A stretch of DNA of 43,555 nt from CAZCFB01 sp964511535 (lineage in GTDB: Bacteria > Myxococcota_A > Polyangia > GCA-2747355 > CAZCFB01), in NCBI GenBank assembly GCA_964511535.1, contig CAZEFW010000072.1, positions 1 through 43,555 of the forward strand. The letters run 5' to 3'. Below the pieces are notes generated by a model. It was not told the DNA's origin. It ran no database searches and saw only the letters and a program-made list of their open reading frames with translations. The position numbers and the translations under genes were made by a program. This document shows, piece after piece, positions 23,340 through 31,217 of the stretch (position 1 is the first letter of the stretch; each line of letters begins with the position of its first letter).

Positions 23340-23888
23340 ATGCCCGTGCCGGTGAGAAAGGTCGCGCTGGGCCTGTCGCTGGCCGTCTACTACGCGGCGG
23401 TGGTGCTGCCCCACGAGTGGGTCCAGCAGCAGCTGATGCACCTGTTCAACCGCTGGTCGTTCTACGGCTACGAGCTGCGCTTCATCGTGGCCTGGTACGC
23501 CATGTTCATCCCGCTATGCGCCTGGGTCGCCGTGCGCCTGCGCCGCCGGGATCCCGCCTGGCTGCTGTGGGCCTGGCTCGGGCTGCTGCTGGCCATCGCC
23601 GCCGCGGACCGGCTGTGGCTGGTGACCATGAGCGAGCGGGTGCACTACCTGCAGTACGGGGTGCTGGCCATGGGCCTGCGCGCGCTGCTGGGCAGACACC
23701 TGCCCGCCCTGGCGCTGGCGGTGTCGCTCGGCGCCGCCGACGAGGCGTACCAGGCGTTCGTGCTCTACGCCGACCGGCCAGAGCTGCCGTTGGACTTCAA
23801 GGACATGGTGCTAAACGCCATGGGCGCCGCCGCCGGCGCGCTGTGCTTCGAAGCGCTGCGCCGCCCCCAGCGGGGGCGGCAGGCTTGA
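23340..23888 (+). CDS. VanZ-like membrane protein
   Basis: A protein of 182 residues with about four or five membrane helices. The second half has the VanZ pattern: SERVHYLQYGVLAMGLR in place of DKxxHFxxY, then GAADEAYQAFV (ExxQxF) and LDFKDMVLNAMGAAAGAL (DxxxNxxG). The family is linked to glycopeptide resistance and envelope maintenance, but its biochemical role is unsettled. Its last codons, including the TGA, lie within the repeat element at 23860-23964, so the present C-terminus may have been set by insertion of that element. Confidence 0.68.
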   Translation: MPVPVRKVALGLSLAVYYAAVVLPHEWVQQQLMHLFNRWSFYGYELRFIVAWYAMFIPLCAWVAVRLRRRDPAWLLWAWLGLLLAIAAADRLWLVTMSERVHYLQYGVLAMGLRALLGRHLPALALAVSLGAADEAYQAFVLYADRPELPLDFKDMVLNAMGAAAGALCFEALRRPQRGRQA

Positions 23889-23964
23889 GACTTGAGGCTT
23901 GAGGCTTGAGGTGCAAGTGCTCAAGACAATTATCCCTCAAGCCTCAAGTCCCGAGCCTCAAGCC
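23860..23964. repeat. hairpin plus heptamer-array element (copy B), reverse orientation
   Basis: A perfect 9-bp hairpin (arm GCCGCCCCC, loop AGC, 23860-23880) is followed by a 30-base arm of GCTTGAG/ACTTGAG heptamers (23882-23911). A 23-base core with TGCAAGTGC (23912-23934) comes next, then a complementary arm of CCTCAAG heptamers (23935-23964). Read in reverse, the core matches that of copy A (21843-21864), and the CCTSAAG arms have the same length and phase. Confidence 0.72.
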
Positions 23965-23981
23965 GGCGAGCGCAGCGAGCC

Positions 23982-24704
23982 CTACAGATACCCCTGCTCG
24001 CGGCAACGGCCGGTGATGTAGTCCGCGATCTCCGCCGGCTCGTCCATGATCTTGAACAGGTCCAGGTCCCCCTCGCTGATGGTGCCCTCGGCCAGCAGGG
24101 TCTCGCGCAGCCAGCCCAGCATCGGCCCCCAGAACTTGCTGCCGCACAGCGCGATGGGGAAGTTTTCGATCTTGCCGGTCTGGCTCAGGGTCAGCGCCTC
24201 GAACAGCTCGTCGATGGTGCCGAAGCCGCCGGGGAAGATCACGTAGCCCACCGCGTACTTGACCATCATCAGCTTGCGCACGAAGAAGTAGCGGAACTTA
24301 AGCTCGATGTTCAGGTAAGGGTTCGGCTCCTCCTCGAAGGGCAGCTGGATCGAACAGCCCACCGAGCCGCCGCCGCCTTCGTGGGCGCCCTGGTTGGCCG
24401 CCATCATCAGCCCGGGGCCGCCGCCGGTGATCACGGCCAGCCCGGAGCTGGCCAGCAGCCGGCCCACCTCCACCGCCGCTTTGTGGTGCGGGTTTCCCTC
24501 GTCGCGCAGCCGCGCCGAGCCGAACACCGCCACCGCGGGCCCCAGCCCGGACAGCGCCTCGAACCCCTCGACCACCTCCCCCTGGATGCGCAGCACACGC
24601 CACGGATCGCCGGCGGTGAAGTCAGGCTCCGCCGCGCCTCCCTGGTTGGGGTTGCGAAGCAGCTCGCGGTCCTCGTGCGGTACGGTGGGAAGCTTGATGG
24701 CCAT
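23982..24704 (-). CDS. LOG-family protein (TIGR00730-type, nucleotide 5'-monophosphate phosphoribohydrolase-like)
   Basis: A protein of 240 residues with both family motifs: GGGPGLMMAANQGA (94-107) and PGGFGTIDELFEA (158-170). These form the nucleotide-binding site and catalytic Glu of LOG enzymes, often mis-annotated as lysine decarboxylases. The known reaction is release of base or cytokinin from the nucleoside monophosphate; the bacterial substrate is not settled. It is cytoplasmic. ATG 24704 has GAGGAG 7 bases upstream. The stop lies 18 bases from repeat element B. The DUF547 gene starts the same-strand series further right, with a 50-bp gap. Confidence 0.88.
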   Translation of the reverse strand: MAIKLPTVPHEDRELLRNPNQGGAAEPDFTAGDPWRVLRIQGEVVEGFEALSGLGPAVAVFGSARLRDEGNPHHKAAVEVGRLLASSGLAVITGGGPGLMMAANQGAHEGGGGSVGCSIQLPFEEEPNPYLNIELKFRYFFVRKLMMVKYAVGYVIFPGGFGTIDELFEALTLSQTGKIENFPIALCGSKFWGPMLGWLRETLLAEGTISEGDLDLFKIMDEPAEIADYITGRCREQGYL

Positions 24705-24754
24705 GGCAGGGCTCCTCGGTCTATGGAGAGCAGACCATAGCAGAGGTGCCCCGG

Positions 24755-25687
24755 CTACTTGACGTTCTTCTTGTGGTTCAGCGTCCAGTCGTAGTCGATG
24801 AACTTGTCCAGCTTCACGCCGGTGACGCCGCCCGTGCGATGGGCCTTGATGAACGCCTCGACCGAGCCGCTCTGAGCGACGAAGTCATCGGCGTACCACT
24901 CGAAGAGCTTGCTGATGCCGTTGGGCCCGGCGCCCTTGGCCTCGCTGTCGAGCCAGGCGGTGCACACCTTTGTCAGCTGCGCATCCAGGCTCGCGCCCTT
25001 GTAAACGTAGGGCGCGTCGGCCAGCAGGTTGGGGCAGCCGAGGGCCGCGCAGTTGACCGCCGCGTGAAAGCGCGCGTCCACCTTGCCGCCGGCCCACACC
25101 TCGGAGTGCCACAGCTTCATCTTGTCCAGGGTCGCCGCAGGCGCCCCCTTCACCGCCTTGTGGTCCCACTTGCCCCGCAGCACGCCGTTTTCGATCTGGT
25201 TGAGCGACAGCACCACGCCGCCGAAGGTGAAGCCGAAGCTGGTGCTGTCGAAGAAGCCGCCCGAGCTGGTGACCTTGAACGCCGCGGAGCCCTTGTAGCT
25301 CTGCAGCACCCCGTCGACCACCGCCGCGTTGTAGGCGTTGATCCAGTAGGCCAGCCGCTCGCTGCCGTCCTTCAGCTTGCTCGGGTCCACCTCGGCCAGC
25401 ATCACCAGGTACCCCTTGAGCAGGTAGCGATCCTCGCTGGCCGCGATGCCGTCGTAGTCCAGCGCCACGAACGCCTTGTCGCTGCTCAGGGTGATGTAGC
25501 GGCTCATGAGGCTCGACAGCGCCTCGTGGTTCAGCACGCCGCTGGCGGGAAAGTCACCCACCTTGGTGCTGACGCCGGGGCCGGCGCCCTGCTCGCCCTC
25601 GTACGCCACGAACTCGCCGCAGCCCGCGGCCAGGACCAGCGCCACCACCGCTGCGCAGAGCATGTATCCGTCGATACGCGTCCTCAT
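24755..25687 (-). CDS. DUF547 lipoprotein
   Basis: A protein of 310 residues with a lipobox (ALVLAAGC), so anchored in a membrane. The DUF547 core is readable: LKDGSERLAYWINAYNA, the LSLNQIENGVLRG helix, DARFHAAVNCAALGCPNLLADA and a C-terminal IDYDWTLN. The conserved Asn, His and Cys in this core suggest a papain-like fold; an activity is not established. ATG 25687 has GGAGAG just upstream. It lies 12 bases after the barrel gene, so the two form an operon. Confidence 0.85.
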   Translation of the reverse strand: MRTRIDGYMLCAAVVALVLAAGCGEFVAYEGEQGAGPGVSTKVGDFPASGVLNHEALSSLMSRYITLSSDKAFVALDYDGIAASEDRYLLKGYLVMLAEVDPSKLKDGSERLAYWINAYNAAVVDGVLQSYKGSAAFKVTSSGGFFDSTSFGFTFGGVVLSLNQIENGVLRGKWDHKAVKGAPAATLDKMKLWHSEVWAGGKVDARFHAAVNCAALGCPNLLADAPYVYKGASLDAQLTKVCTAWLDSEAKGAGPNGISKLFEWYADDFVAQSGSVEAFIKAHRTGGVTGVKLDKFIDYDWTLNHKKNVK

Positions 25688-25699
25688 GGTCTCTCTCCG

Positions 25700-26548
25700 T
25701 TACCGCTTGTAAGACACGCCCACTGAAAAGCCGTACCCGTCCGCGCTGTTCTTGGCGTAGATCACCGGGTCGAAGCCCGCCTCCACGGCCAGCCCCTTGT
25801 AGACCGGCACGTACAGCGCGGGACCCACGGTGAGGTATGACTTGGTGGCGGTGTCGTCCTCGAAGGTCAGGATGCCGCCGAAGTTCACCCCCAGCAGCAC
25901 CTTGTCCCAGAAGTTGTATCCAACCTGGACGAACAGGGCGATGCCGTCCTTGAGGTCCAGGTCCATGTGATCGCCGATATGCTGCTCGGTGCGGTGACGG
26001 TAGCCCACCTCGCCGAACAGCCAGATCGGGATGTCCCCCAGCGAGGCCCCCGCCGAGAGCCACACCGTGATGTCGAGCTGGCCGTCGCCCGGCGCCGGGA
26101 AGTTGGGCGAGACCGACGACAGCTCGTAGAACGGCACCTTGAACTCCAGCCGCGCCGCCAGGGGCACCGGCAGGTTCAAAAAGTGCGGGCTCCATTGCAG
26201 GCCCATCTGCGCGTCGCCGCCGCCCACCTCCATGTACTTGTTGCCCGTGTCGAAGTCGTTGATGGCCACCGTGTAGGGCAGGTACGACCAGACATGAAAG
26301 CCCGCCGGCAGCCCGACCTCGAAGTACAGCGCCGTGGTGAAGCCGGAGTACTGCGTGCCGGTGACGATGTTGCCCGAGGCGTCGCGGAAGCTCTCGGACA
26401 GGAAGAAGTTCTCAGCCAGCTTGACGTACAGCTCGCCCCACTTCTTGGTCCACGGGCCAGCCTGGGCGTCGGAGCTCGCGAGCGCGGCGCACAGCGCGAG
26501 CGCGAGCGCAGCTGTCATGACCTTCTGGCGCCGGCGTCGTGAGTTCAT
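25700..26548 (-). CDS. outer-membrane beta-barrel protein
   Basis: A protein of 282 residues with a signal peptide (TAALALALCAALASSDAQA). The remainder alternates polar and hydrophobic residues in amphipathic strands with many aromatic belts (TTALYFEVGLPAGFHVWSYLPY, QMGLQWSPHFL, IPIWLFGEVGYRH, IALFVQVGYNFW, KVLLGVNFGGI, YLTVGPALYVPVY). It ends in YGFSVGVSYKR, as expected of a barrel. It resembles transporter-like or DUF3187-type barrels, but I cannot assign a substrate. ATG 26548 has AGGAGAG upstream. It is second in the run small lipoprotein, barrel, DUF547 lipoprotein, with a 22-bp gap to the first gene. Confidence 0.78.
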   Translation of the reverse strand: MNSRRRRQKVMTAALALALCAALASSDAQAGPWTKKWGELYVKLAENFFLSESFRDASGNIVTGTQYSGFTTALYFEVGLPAGFHVWSYLPYTVAINDFDTGNKYMEVGGGDAQMGLQWSPHFLNLPVPLAARLEFKVPFYELSSVSPNFPAPGDGQLDITVWLSAGASLGDIPIWLFGEVGYRHRTEQHIGDHMDLDLKDGIALFVQVGYNFWDKVLLGVNFGGILTFEDDTATKSYLTVGPALYVPVYKGLAVEAGFDPVIYAKNSADGYGFSVGVSYKR

Positions 26549-26570
26549 CTGAGCTCTCCTGCTGCCGCGG

Positions 26571-27188
26571 TCAGCGGGTCAGCGCGGCGATGCCGACGGC
26601 GTCCTGGTCGGGGTAACGGTCCCAGTGCCCGACCATCTGCCCCTCGGAAAGCGACCTGCGCATGGACACGCCCTCCACCATGCCGATGAGCTTGCCCTCG
26701 CCGTCCACCCAGCTGGCCTGGAACAGGCCCGAGTGGAACTTACCCGTCAGCAGACCCCGGGGGTAGCCGAGGGGGTCGACCATCTTGCCGAACATGACCC
26801 AGCCCTTGTGCTTGCGGCTGCGGCCATAGAGCCCCTTGAAGTGGCCCTTGAGCTTGCCCGAGGCGTCAGCCCACTTGCCCAGGAACAGACCGTGGGCTCG
26901 CTCCAGGTCGAACCAGCGAGCCACCACCACGCCCTTCTGCACGCCGTCCCGTCCATGGGCGGCGCGGATCCCGTCCGGTCGCTGAGGCGTGGTGATCCGT
27001 GGATCCACGGGCTGGTGATCAAGATCCGACAGCCCGAAGGCGGGCATTACCTCGTCGTCCTCGTAGCCGCCACGCGGCATCTCCAGCGCCCGACGCACCT
27101 CGGTGATGGTGTCGCCCTGAATCCCGCAGCCCCCCAGGGCGAGCATGGCTACCGTCCCCACAAAAATCGTTTTGATTGAAGTGTTCAT
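26571..27188 (-). CDS. small lipoprotein with Gly-Trp repeats
   Basis: A protein of 205 residues. The signal peptide ends in MLALGGC, an acceptable lipobox. The C-terminal half repeats a pattern of G-x-F/W followed about ten residues later by G-x-hydrophobic (HGLFLGKWADASGKLKGHF, GLYGRSRKHKGWVMFGKM, GLLTGKFHSGLFQASWVDGEGKLIGMVEG, GQMVGHWD). This looks like short beta-hairpin units. I do not recognise the family. ATG 27188 has AAGGGG 9-14 bases upstream. It is divergent from the first Rrf2 gene across 293 bp, which hold two palindromes. Confidence 0.7.
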   Translation of the reverse strand: MNTSIKTIFVGTVAMLALGGCGIQGDTITEVRRALEMPRGGYEDDEVMPAFGLSDLDHQPVDPRITTPQRPDGIRAAHGRDGVQKGVVVARWFDLERAHGLFLGKWADASGKLKGHFKGLYGRSRKHKGWVMFGKMVDPLGYPRGLLTGKFHSGLFQASWVDGEGKLIGMVEGVSMRRSLSEGQMVGHWDRYPDQDAVGIAALTR

Positions 27189-27300
27189 AGGCCAGGACCC
27201 CTTGCTAGTTCGATTTAATGAGACTTGGCGGCAGGTTGAATGGTGAGTCTCGGCAGCGCCCGGGGTGTTACAGGTTGATACCCAGTAAATATCATCTTTG

Positions 27301-27317
27301 ATGACGCACCTCGTCAT
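27301..27317. promoter_or_regulatory. operator-like inverted repeat, ATGACG arms
   Basis: ATGACG and CGTCAT flank a 5-base spacer, in the shared control region between the divergent lipoprotein and Rrf2 genes. It is nearer the lipoprotein side. Confidence 0.3.
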
Positions 27318-27436
27318 TCCTCGGCTCCTGAAGCGTAACAGGGCAAAAAAGCTATTGATTCTCGAAAATTGCAAATAACTATCGGAATGGTGTAATTTTG
27401 CACTTGACTTTATCTCCTCCGGGGGCCAAATCATAT

Positions 27437-27456
27437 CTACGAAAAATACATCGTAG
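27437..27456. promoter_or_regulatory. operator-like palindrome 26 bases before the Rrf2 start
   Basis: CTACGA (27437-27442) and TCGTAG (27451-27456) are perfect inverted halves with an AT-only spacer apart from one C. The position, just before the regulator's start codon, fits autoregulation by an Rrf2-type dimer. Around it, 27330-27480 is AT-rich. Confidence 0.45.
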
Positions 27457-27481
27457 TTGTGTACTTTAAGAACAATCAACC

Positions 27482-27958
27482 ATGCGCATCTCTTCCAAAG
27501 CACGAAACGCCCTGCGGCTGATGATCGATCTGGCCGATCATTGCGAGCCTTGTGAGCCGATCCGGCTCAAGGAAGTGGCGGATCGCCAGGGCATCTCCAA
27601 GCGTTACCTGGAGACCGTGGCCGTGCAACTCAAGAACGCCAACCTGGTGCTCGCCATCAGCGGCCGCGGCGGCGGCTACCGCCTGGTAAAGCCCCCGGCC
27701 GACATCTCGGTGGGCGACATCGTGCGCGCCATCATGGGTGAGCTGAATATCGTCGAGTGCGTCAACACGCCGGAGATCTGCCCCCGCTCACCGGTCTGCC
27801 CGTCGCGCAAGGTGTGGCAAGCGCTGCACGAGCAGATCGTCGAGGTGCTGGGGGGCTACACCCTGGCCGACCTGTCCGAGCAGGACATCGACCAGGACCT
27901 CTTCTGCCAGTCCAGCTGGTCCCTCAACGGGCGCAACTGCCACGGAGGGAGCCAGTGA
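27482..27958 (+). CDS. Rrf2-family iron-sulfur transcription regulator (first)
   Basis: A protein of 158 residues with an N-terminal winged helix (residues 1-70; RISSKARNALRLMIDLA, ISKRYLETVAVQLKNANLV, GRGGGYRLVK). Three Cys at 93, 100 and 106 (C-x6-C-x5-C) sit where IscR and NsrR bind an iron-sulfur cluster. It probably senses redox state, nitric oxide or cluster supply. There is no strong ribosome site before ATG 27482. It stands at the head of a plus-strand run and is followed after 52 bp by the cytochrome-b-like subunit, which makes that operon its likely target. A second Rrf2 gene closes the module. Confidence 0.9.
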   Translation: MRISSKARNALRLMIDLADHCEPCEPIRLKEVADRQGISKRYLETVAVQLKNANLVLAISGRGGGYRLVKPPADISVGDIVRAIMGELNIVECVNTPEICPRSPVCPSRKVWQALHEQIVEVLGGYTLADLSEQDIDQDLFCQSSWSLNGRNCHGGSQ

Positions 27959-28010
27959 TCGCATCAATGAACCTAAAACCTGCGAACGAAGAACCCGATG
28001 AGGTGAAGTA

Positions 28011-28760
28011 ATGAGTGAAGCATTCGTCAGCGTCCTGACCCACGAAGTCCAGTATGCGGCCCTCGCCTTCATGGCGCTGGTCTACACCGTCCGTATCATC
28101 TGGATCCTGAAGTTCACCGCGCCGGCCGAGAGCACCCCCGCCAGAGGGAGCCACTCCGCCGGCATCAGCCACGCCATGATGAACATCGCCATGCCGTGGC
28201 AGCTCGAGAGCTACCGCCGCAAGCCGCTGCGCTACGTGGAGTTCGTGGTGTTCCACGTGGCCGTGGCCGTGGCCATCGCCGCCAGCATCATCCGCCCCGA
28301 GACCGACATAACCCTCGGCGCCCACAGCAGCCTGTGGAACGACTACCCCATCATCGGGCTGGTCTGCGCGGGCATCTGCGCCGCGGCGGTGGTGGCCGGC
28401 GTGCTGCGGCTGATCCGCCGCATCAGCCGCCCCGAGATGCGCATCATCTCGTCGCCCGACGACTACTTCTCCATGATCCTGCTCAACTGCTGGCTCGCGG
28501 CGGGGGTCTTCGGCCTGCAGGCGGCCGCGCCGGTGTGGGCCACCGTGGCGTTCTTCGTGCTGACCACCTTCTTCCTGGTCTACGTGCCGTTTTCAAAGAT
28601 CAGCCACTACCTCTACTACCCGTTCAACAAGTGGTACATCGGCAAGCACCTCGGCCACCGGGGGGTCTACCCCAAGGGCATGGCCGTGGTCGGTGGCATC
28701 GATGACGGCACCGACTGCGCCACCGCGGTCGTTCAGGAAGAGTCCAAGGCAAACGCTTAG
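28011..28760 (+). CDS. cytochrome-b-like membrane subunit (NarI/HdrE/DsrM type)
   Basis: A protein of 249 residues with about five membrane helices (near 12-32, 80-100, 110-135, 160-182, 185-205). His residues in or near helices (ISHAMMNIAMPWQ, VVFHVAVAV, KISHYLYYPFNKW) are candidate haem b ligands, and PFSKISHYLYYPFNKW resembles the end of nitrate reductase gamma and HdrE/DsrM subunits. The likely job is to pass electrons between the quinone pool and the iron-sulfur protein encoded 39 bp downstream. GAGGTGA stands just before ATG 28011. Haem ligation is inferred. Confidence 0.75.
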   Translation: MSEAFVSVLTHEVQYAALAFMALVYTVRIIWILKFTAPAESTPARGSHSAGISHAMMNIAMPWQLESYRRKPLRYVEFVVFHVAVAVAIAASIIRPETDITLGAHSSLWNDYPIIGLVCAGICAAAVVAGVLRLIRRISRPEMRIISSPDDYFSMILLNCWLAAGVFGLQAAAPVWATVAFFVLTTFFLVYVPFSKISHYLYYPFNKWYIGKHLGHRGVYPKGMAVVGGIDDGTDCATAVVQEESKANA

Positions 28761-28799
28761 TCCGCCGCAGCGCGCGACAAAGGATACGAGGTACGAAAG

Positions 28800-30566
28800 A
28801 TGACCAAGCGAAGCGAAAACGCACAGAAGGTGGTGGACAACTTCCGCAAGAAGATCACCCGTCAGGCCGCCCTCTCCATGTCGATCTGCGCCCACTGCGG
28901 CATGTGCACCGACTCATGCCACTACTACCTCGCCACCGGCGATCCCAAGCTCGCCCCGGCGTACAAGGCGGACAAGGTGCGCAAGCTGTTCAAGAAGCAC
29001 GTGGACTACAACCCGCTGGGCAAGATCGCCCCCGGGTGGATCGGCGCCAAGGACATCGTCTCCGACGAGGACCTGGATGAGCTGAAGGACGTGGTGTTCG
29101 GCACCTGCACCATGTGCCGCCGCTGCACCATCAGCTGCCCGCTGGGCGTGGACAAGGCGCTGCTGATCCGCACCGGCCGCGCCATGATCACCGAGGCCGG
29201 CCTGGCGCCCCAGGGCATCCAGGACGTCAGCAAGGACCAGTGGACCGTGGGCAACCAGATGGGCGTGTCCGACGAGGACTACACCGAGACCATCGACTGG
29301 CTCAACGAGGAGCTGCAGGACGAGCTGGACGACCCGAATGTAGAGATGCCCATCGACCTGCCGAACCCGGACTTCGTCTACGTGGTCAACCCCCGCGAGG
29401 TGAAGTACGACCCGCGCCCGCTCATCGCGGCGGCCAAGATCATGACCGTGGCCGGCGCGCGCTGGACCCTGTCGTCGGCCGGCTGGGACAACACCAACTT
29501 CGGCCTCTTCTCCGGGGACAACGCCCTGGGCGGCCACATGGGCAAGCTGGTGTTCGAGAACGTCCAGCGGCTCAACGCCCCCAAGCTGGTGATCAGCGAG
29601 TGCGGCCACGGCTTCCGCGCCACAAAGTGGGAGTCGCCCAACTGGGCCAAGGCGCAGCTGGACAAGCCCATCGACTTTGAGATCGAGAGCTTCCTCGAGA
29701 CCATGCTGCGCTGGGTGCGCACCGGGCGCATCAAGCTCGACCCGACCAGGAACCCCGCGCCGGTGACCTACCACGACCCGTGCAACCTGGGCCGCAGCTC
29801 CGGCATCACCGAGGAGCCGCGCGAGCTGCTCAAGGCGGCGTGCCAGGACTACCGCGAGATGTACCCCAACCGCGCCGACAACTTCTGCTGCACCGGCGGC
29901 GGCGGCGCCATGTCCATGGCCGAGTACGCCAAGCGGCGCATCGAGTCGGCCAAGCCCAAGGCGGACCAGCTTCGCGAGGCGGACGCCAAGACCGTGGCCA
30001 CCGCCTGCCACAACTGCATCGACGGCCTGAGCGACCTGATCAAGCACTACGAGCTGGGCATGAAGGTCCAGACCGTGGGCGAGCTGGTGGCAGAGGCCAT
30101 CATGGTGGAGCACCGCATCTGGCCCGACGGCAAGCCCAGGACCGGGAGCGCCGGCGAGGGCAAGAAGGTGCTGGTGGTGGACGACGAGCAGGACATGGTC
30201 ACGCACCTGAGCGCCCTGCTGGAGGACAACGGCTTCGAAGTGATCGCCACCACGGATCCCACCGCGGTGATGGACCTGGTGAAGAAGGAGCAGCCGGACC
30301 TGATCACCCTGGACATCAAGATGCCGGTCAAGGACGGCAACGAGCTGTACGCCGAGCTGCGCGGGGACGACGCCACCAGGGCCACGCCGGTGGTGATCAT
30401 CAGCGGCGTGGATCCCAAGGAGCTGCCCGAGCTCGACCTGCGCAAGTATGTCTACGAGCACGAACTGCCCAAGCCCGAGGGGTTCGTGGACAAGCCGGTG
30501 GACCCGGAGCAGCTGATGCTGGCGCTGCGCAAGGTGCTCGAGCTGCAAAAGCGGGCCGAGGCCTGA
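28800..30566 (+). CDS. HdrD/DsrK-like iron-sulfur oxidoreductase fused to a response-regulator receiver domain
   Basis: A protein of 588 residues in two blocks. Residues 1-445: two ferredoxin motifs (Cys30-33-36-40 and Cys103-106-109-113), then two CCG-type segments. The first is degenerate (ISECGHGF); the second is complete (HDPCNLGR, FCCTGGGG, ACHNC), as in heterodisulfide reductase HdrD, DsrK and GlpC-like subunits that bind a noncubane cluster. Residues about 457-588: a receiver domain with VLVVDDEQD (Asp461, Asp462), LDIKMP (Asp505), VVIISG and VDKP (Lys565), so all key residues are present. With the cytochrome-b-like subunit before it, it should form a membrane complex reducing or oxidising a thiol or disulfide. 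A phosphorylation switch on such a subunit is unusual. It lies between two Rrf2 genes. Confidence 0.88.
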   Translation: MTKRSENAQKVVDNFRKKITRQAALSMSICAHCGMCTDSCHYYLATGDPKLAPAYKADKVRKLFKKHVDYNPLGKIAPGWIGAKDIVSDEDLDELKDVVFGTCTMCRRCTISCPLGVDKALLIRTGRAMITEAGLAPQGIQDVSKDQWTVGNQMGVSDEDYTETIDWLNEELQDELDDPNVEMPIDLPNPDFVYVVNPREVKYDPRPLIAAAKIMTVAGARWTLSSAGWDNTNFGLFSGDNALGGHMGKLVFENVQRLNAPKLVISECGHGFRATKWESPNWAKAQLDKPIDFEIESFLETMLRWVRTGRIKLDPTRNPAPVTYHDPCNLGRSSGITEEPRELLKAACQDYREMYPNRADNFCCTGGGGAMSMAEYAKRRIESAKPKADQLREADAKTVATACHNCIDGLSDLIKHYELGMKVQTVGELVAEAIMVEHRIWPDGKPRTGSAGEGKKVLVVDDEQDMVTHLSALLEDNGFEVIATTDPTAVMDLVKKEQPDLITLDIKMPVKDGNELYAELRGDDATRATPVVIISGVDPKELPELDLRKYVYEHELPKPEGFVDKPVDPEQLMLALRKVLELQKRAEA

Positions 30567-30711
30567 GCCACAGGGTCGCCCCGCCGGCCGCCCCCCTCCA
30601 AACTCCCTCATTCCGATTAATTTGCTCCCGCGGGTTGCCTCCTGGAGGAAGGGCGCATAACTTTCCCCGAGGCCCGTTGGGCTTCGTTCACCTGCAAAGA
30701 GGTGCATTCTA

Positions 30712-31194
30712 GTGAAGATCTCGACCAGAAGTAGATACGGCCTGCGCGCCATGCTGGAGCTCGCCCTGCACTACGGAGAGGGCCCCATCATGATGCAGTC
30801 CATCGCTGACAACCAGGGCGTGTCCCGTAAGTACCTCGACACCATCTTCACCTCGCTCAAGAGCAACGGCATGGTGCGCAGTCGCCGGGGCATCGGCGGA
30901 GGCCACCAGCTGGGCAAGGCGCCGGACACCATCAAGGTGGGCGACATCCTGCGCGCCCTCGAAGGGCCGCTGTCTCTGGTGGACTGCGTGGGCTCCGCAG
31001 ACCTGTGCTCTCGCTCCCACCGCTGCGTGACCCGCGATGTCTGGACCGACGTGGGCAAGGCCATCGAGGGGGTGCTCGACGGGCTGACGCTGGCCGACCT
31101 GGTGGTGCGCCACAAGGAGCGCAACGGCGGCCACGCCGAGGGCGACAGCGGCTGCGAGATCGACGGGGTCGACACCGAGGCCAAGGCAGACTGA
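30712..31194 (+). CDS. Rrf2-family iron-sulfur transcription regulator (second)
   Basis: A protein of 160 residues with an N-terminal winged helix (KISTRSRYGLRAMLELAL, VSRKYLDTIFTSLKSNGMV, RRGIGGGHQLGKA). Three Cys at 92, 99 and 105 have the same C-x6-C-x5-C spacing as the first Rrf2 protein, about 40 percent similar by eye. The likely ligand is an iron-sulfur cluster. GTG 30712 is preceded by GAGGT at 8 bases. The 145-bp gap before it may hold its own promoter; TTGCCT and ATAACT at about 30637-30663 are weak candidates. A DnaJ-like gene follows 23 bp downstream. Confidence 0.88.
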   Translation: MKISTRSRYGLRAMLELALHYGEGPIMMQSIADNQGVSRKYLDTIFTSLKSNGMVRSRRGIGGGHQLGKAPDTIKVGDILRALEGPLSLVDCVGSADLCSRSHRCVTRDVWTDVGKAIEGVLDGLTLADLVVRHKERNGGHAEGDSGCEIDGVDTEAKAD

Positions 31195-31217
31195 GGCCCA
31201 GGCGACCCCTTCGCCCC

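Noticed and set aside
23340..23888. rhomboid or acyltransferase assignment for the 182-residue membrane protein
   Set aside because: No Gly-x-Ser-x or His-x4-Asp motif is present; the E-x2-Q and D-x3-N-x2-G pattern fits VanZ better.
28914..30752. 612-codon open frame on the minus strand
   Set aside because: Antisense to the HdrD-receiver gene, whose Cys and receiver motifs are unambiguous.
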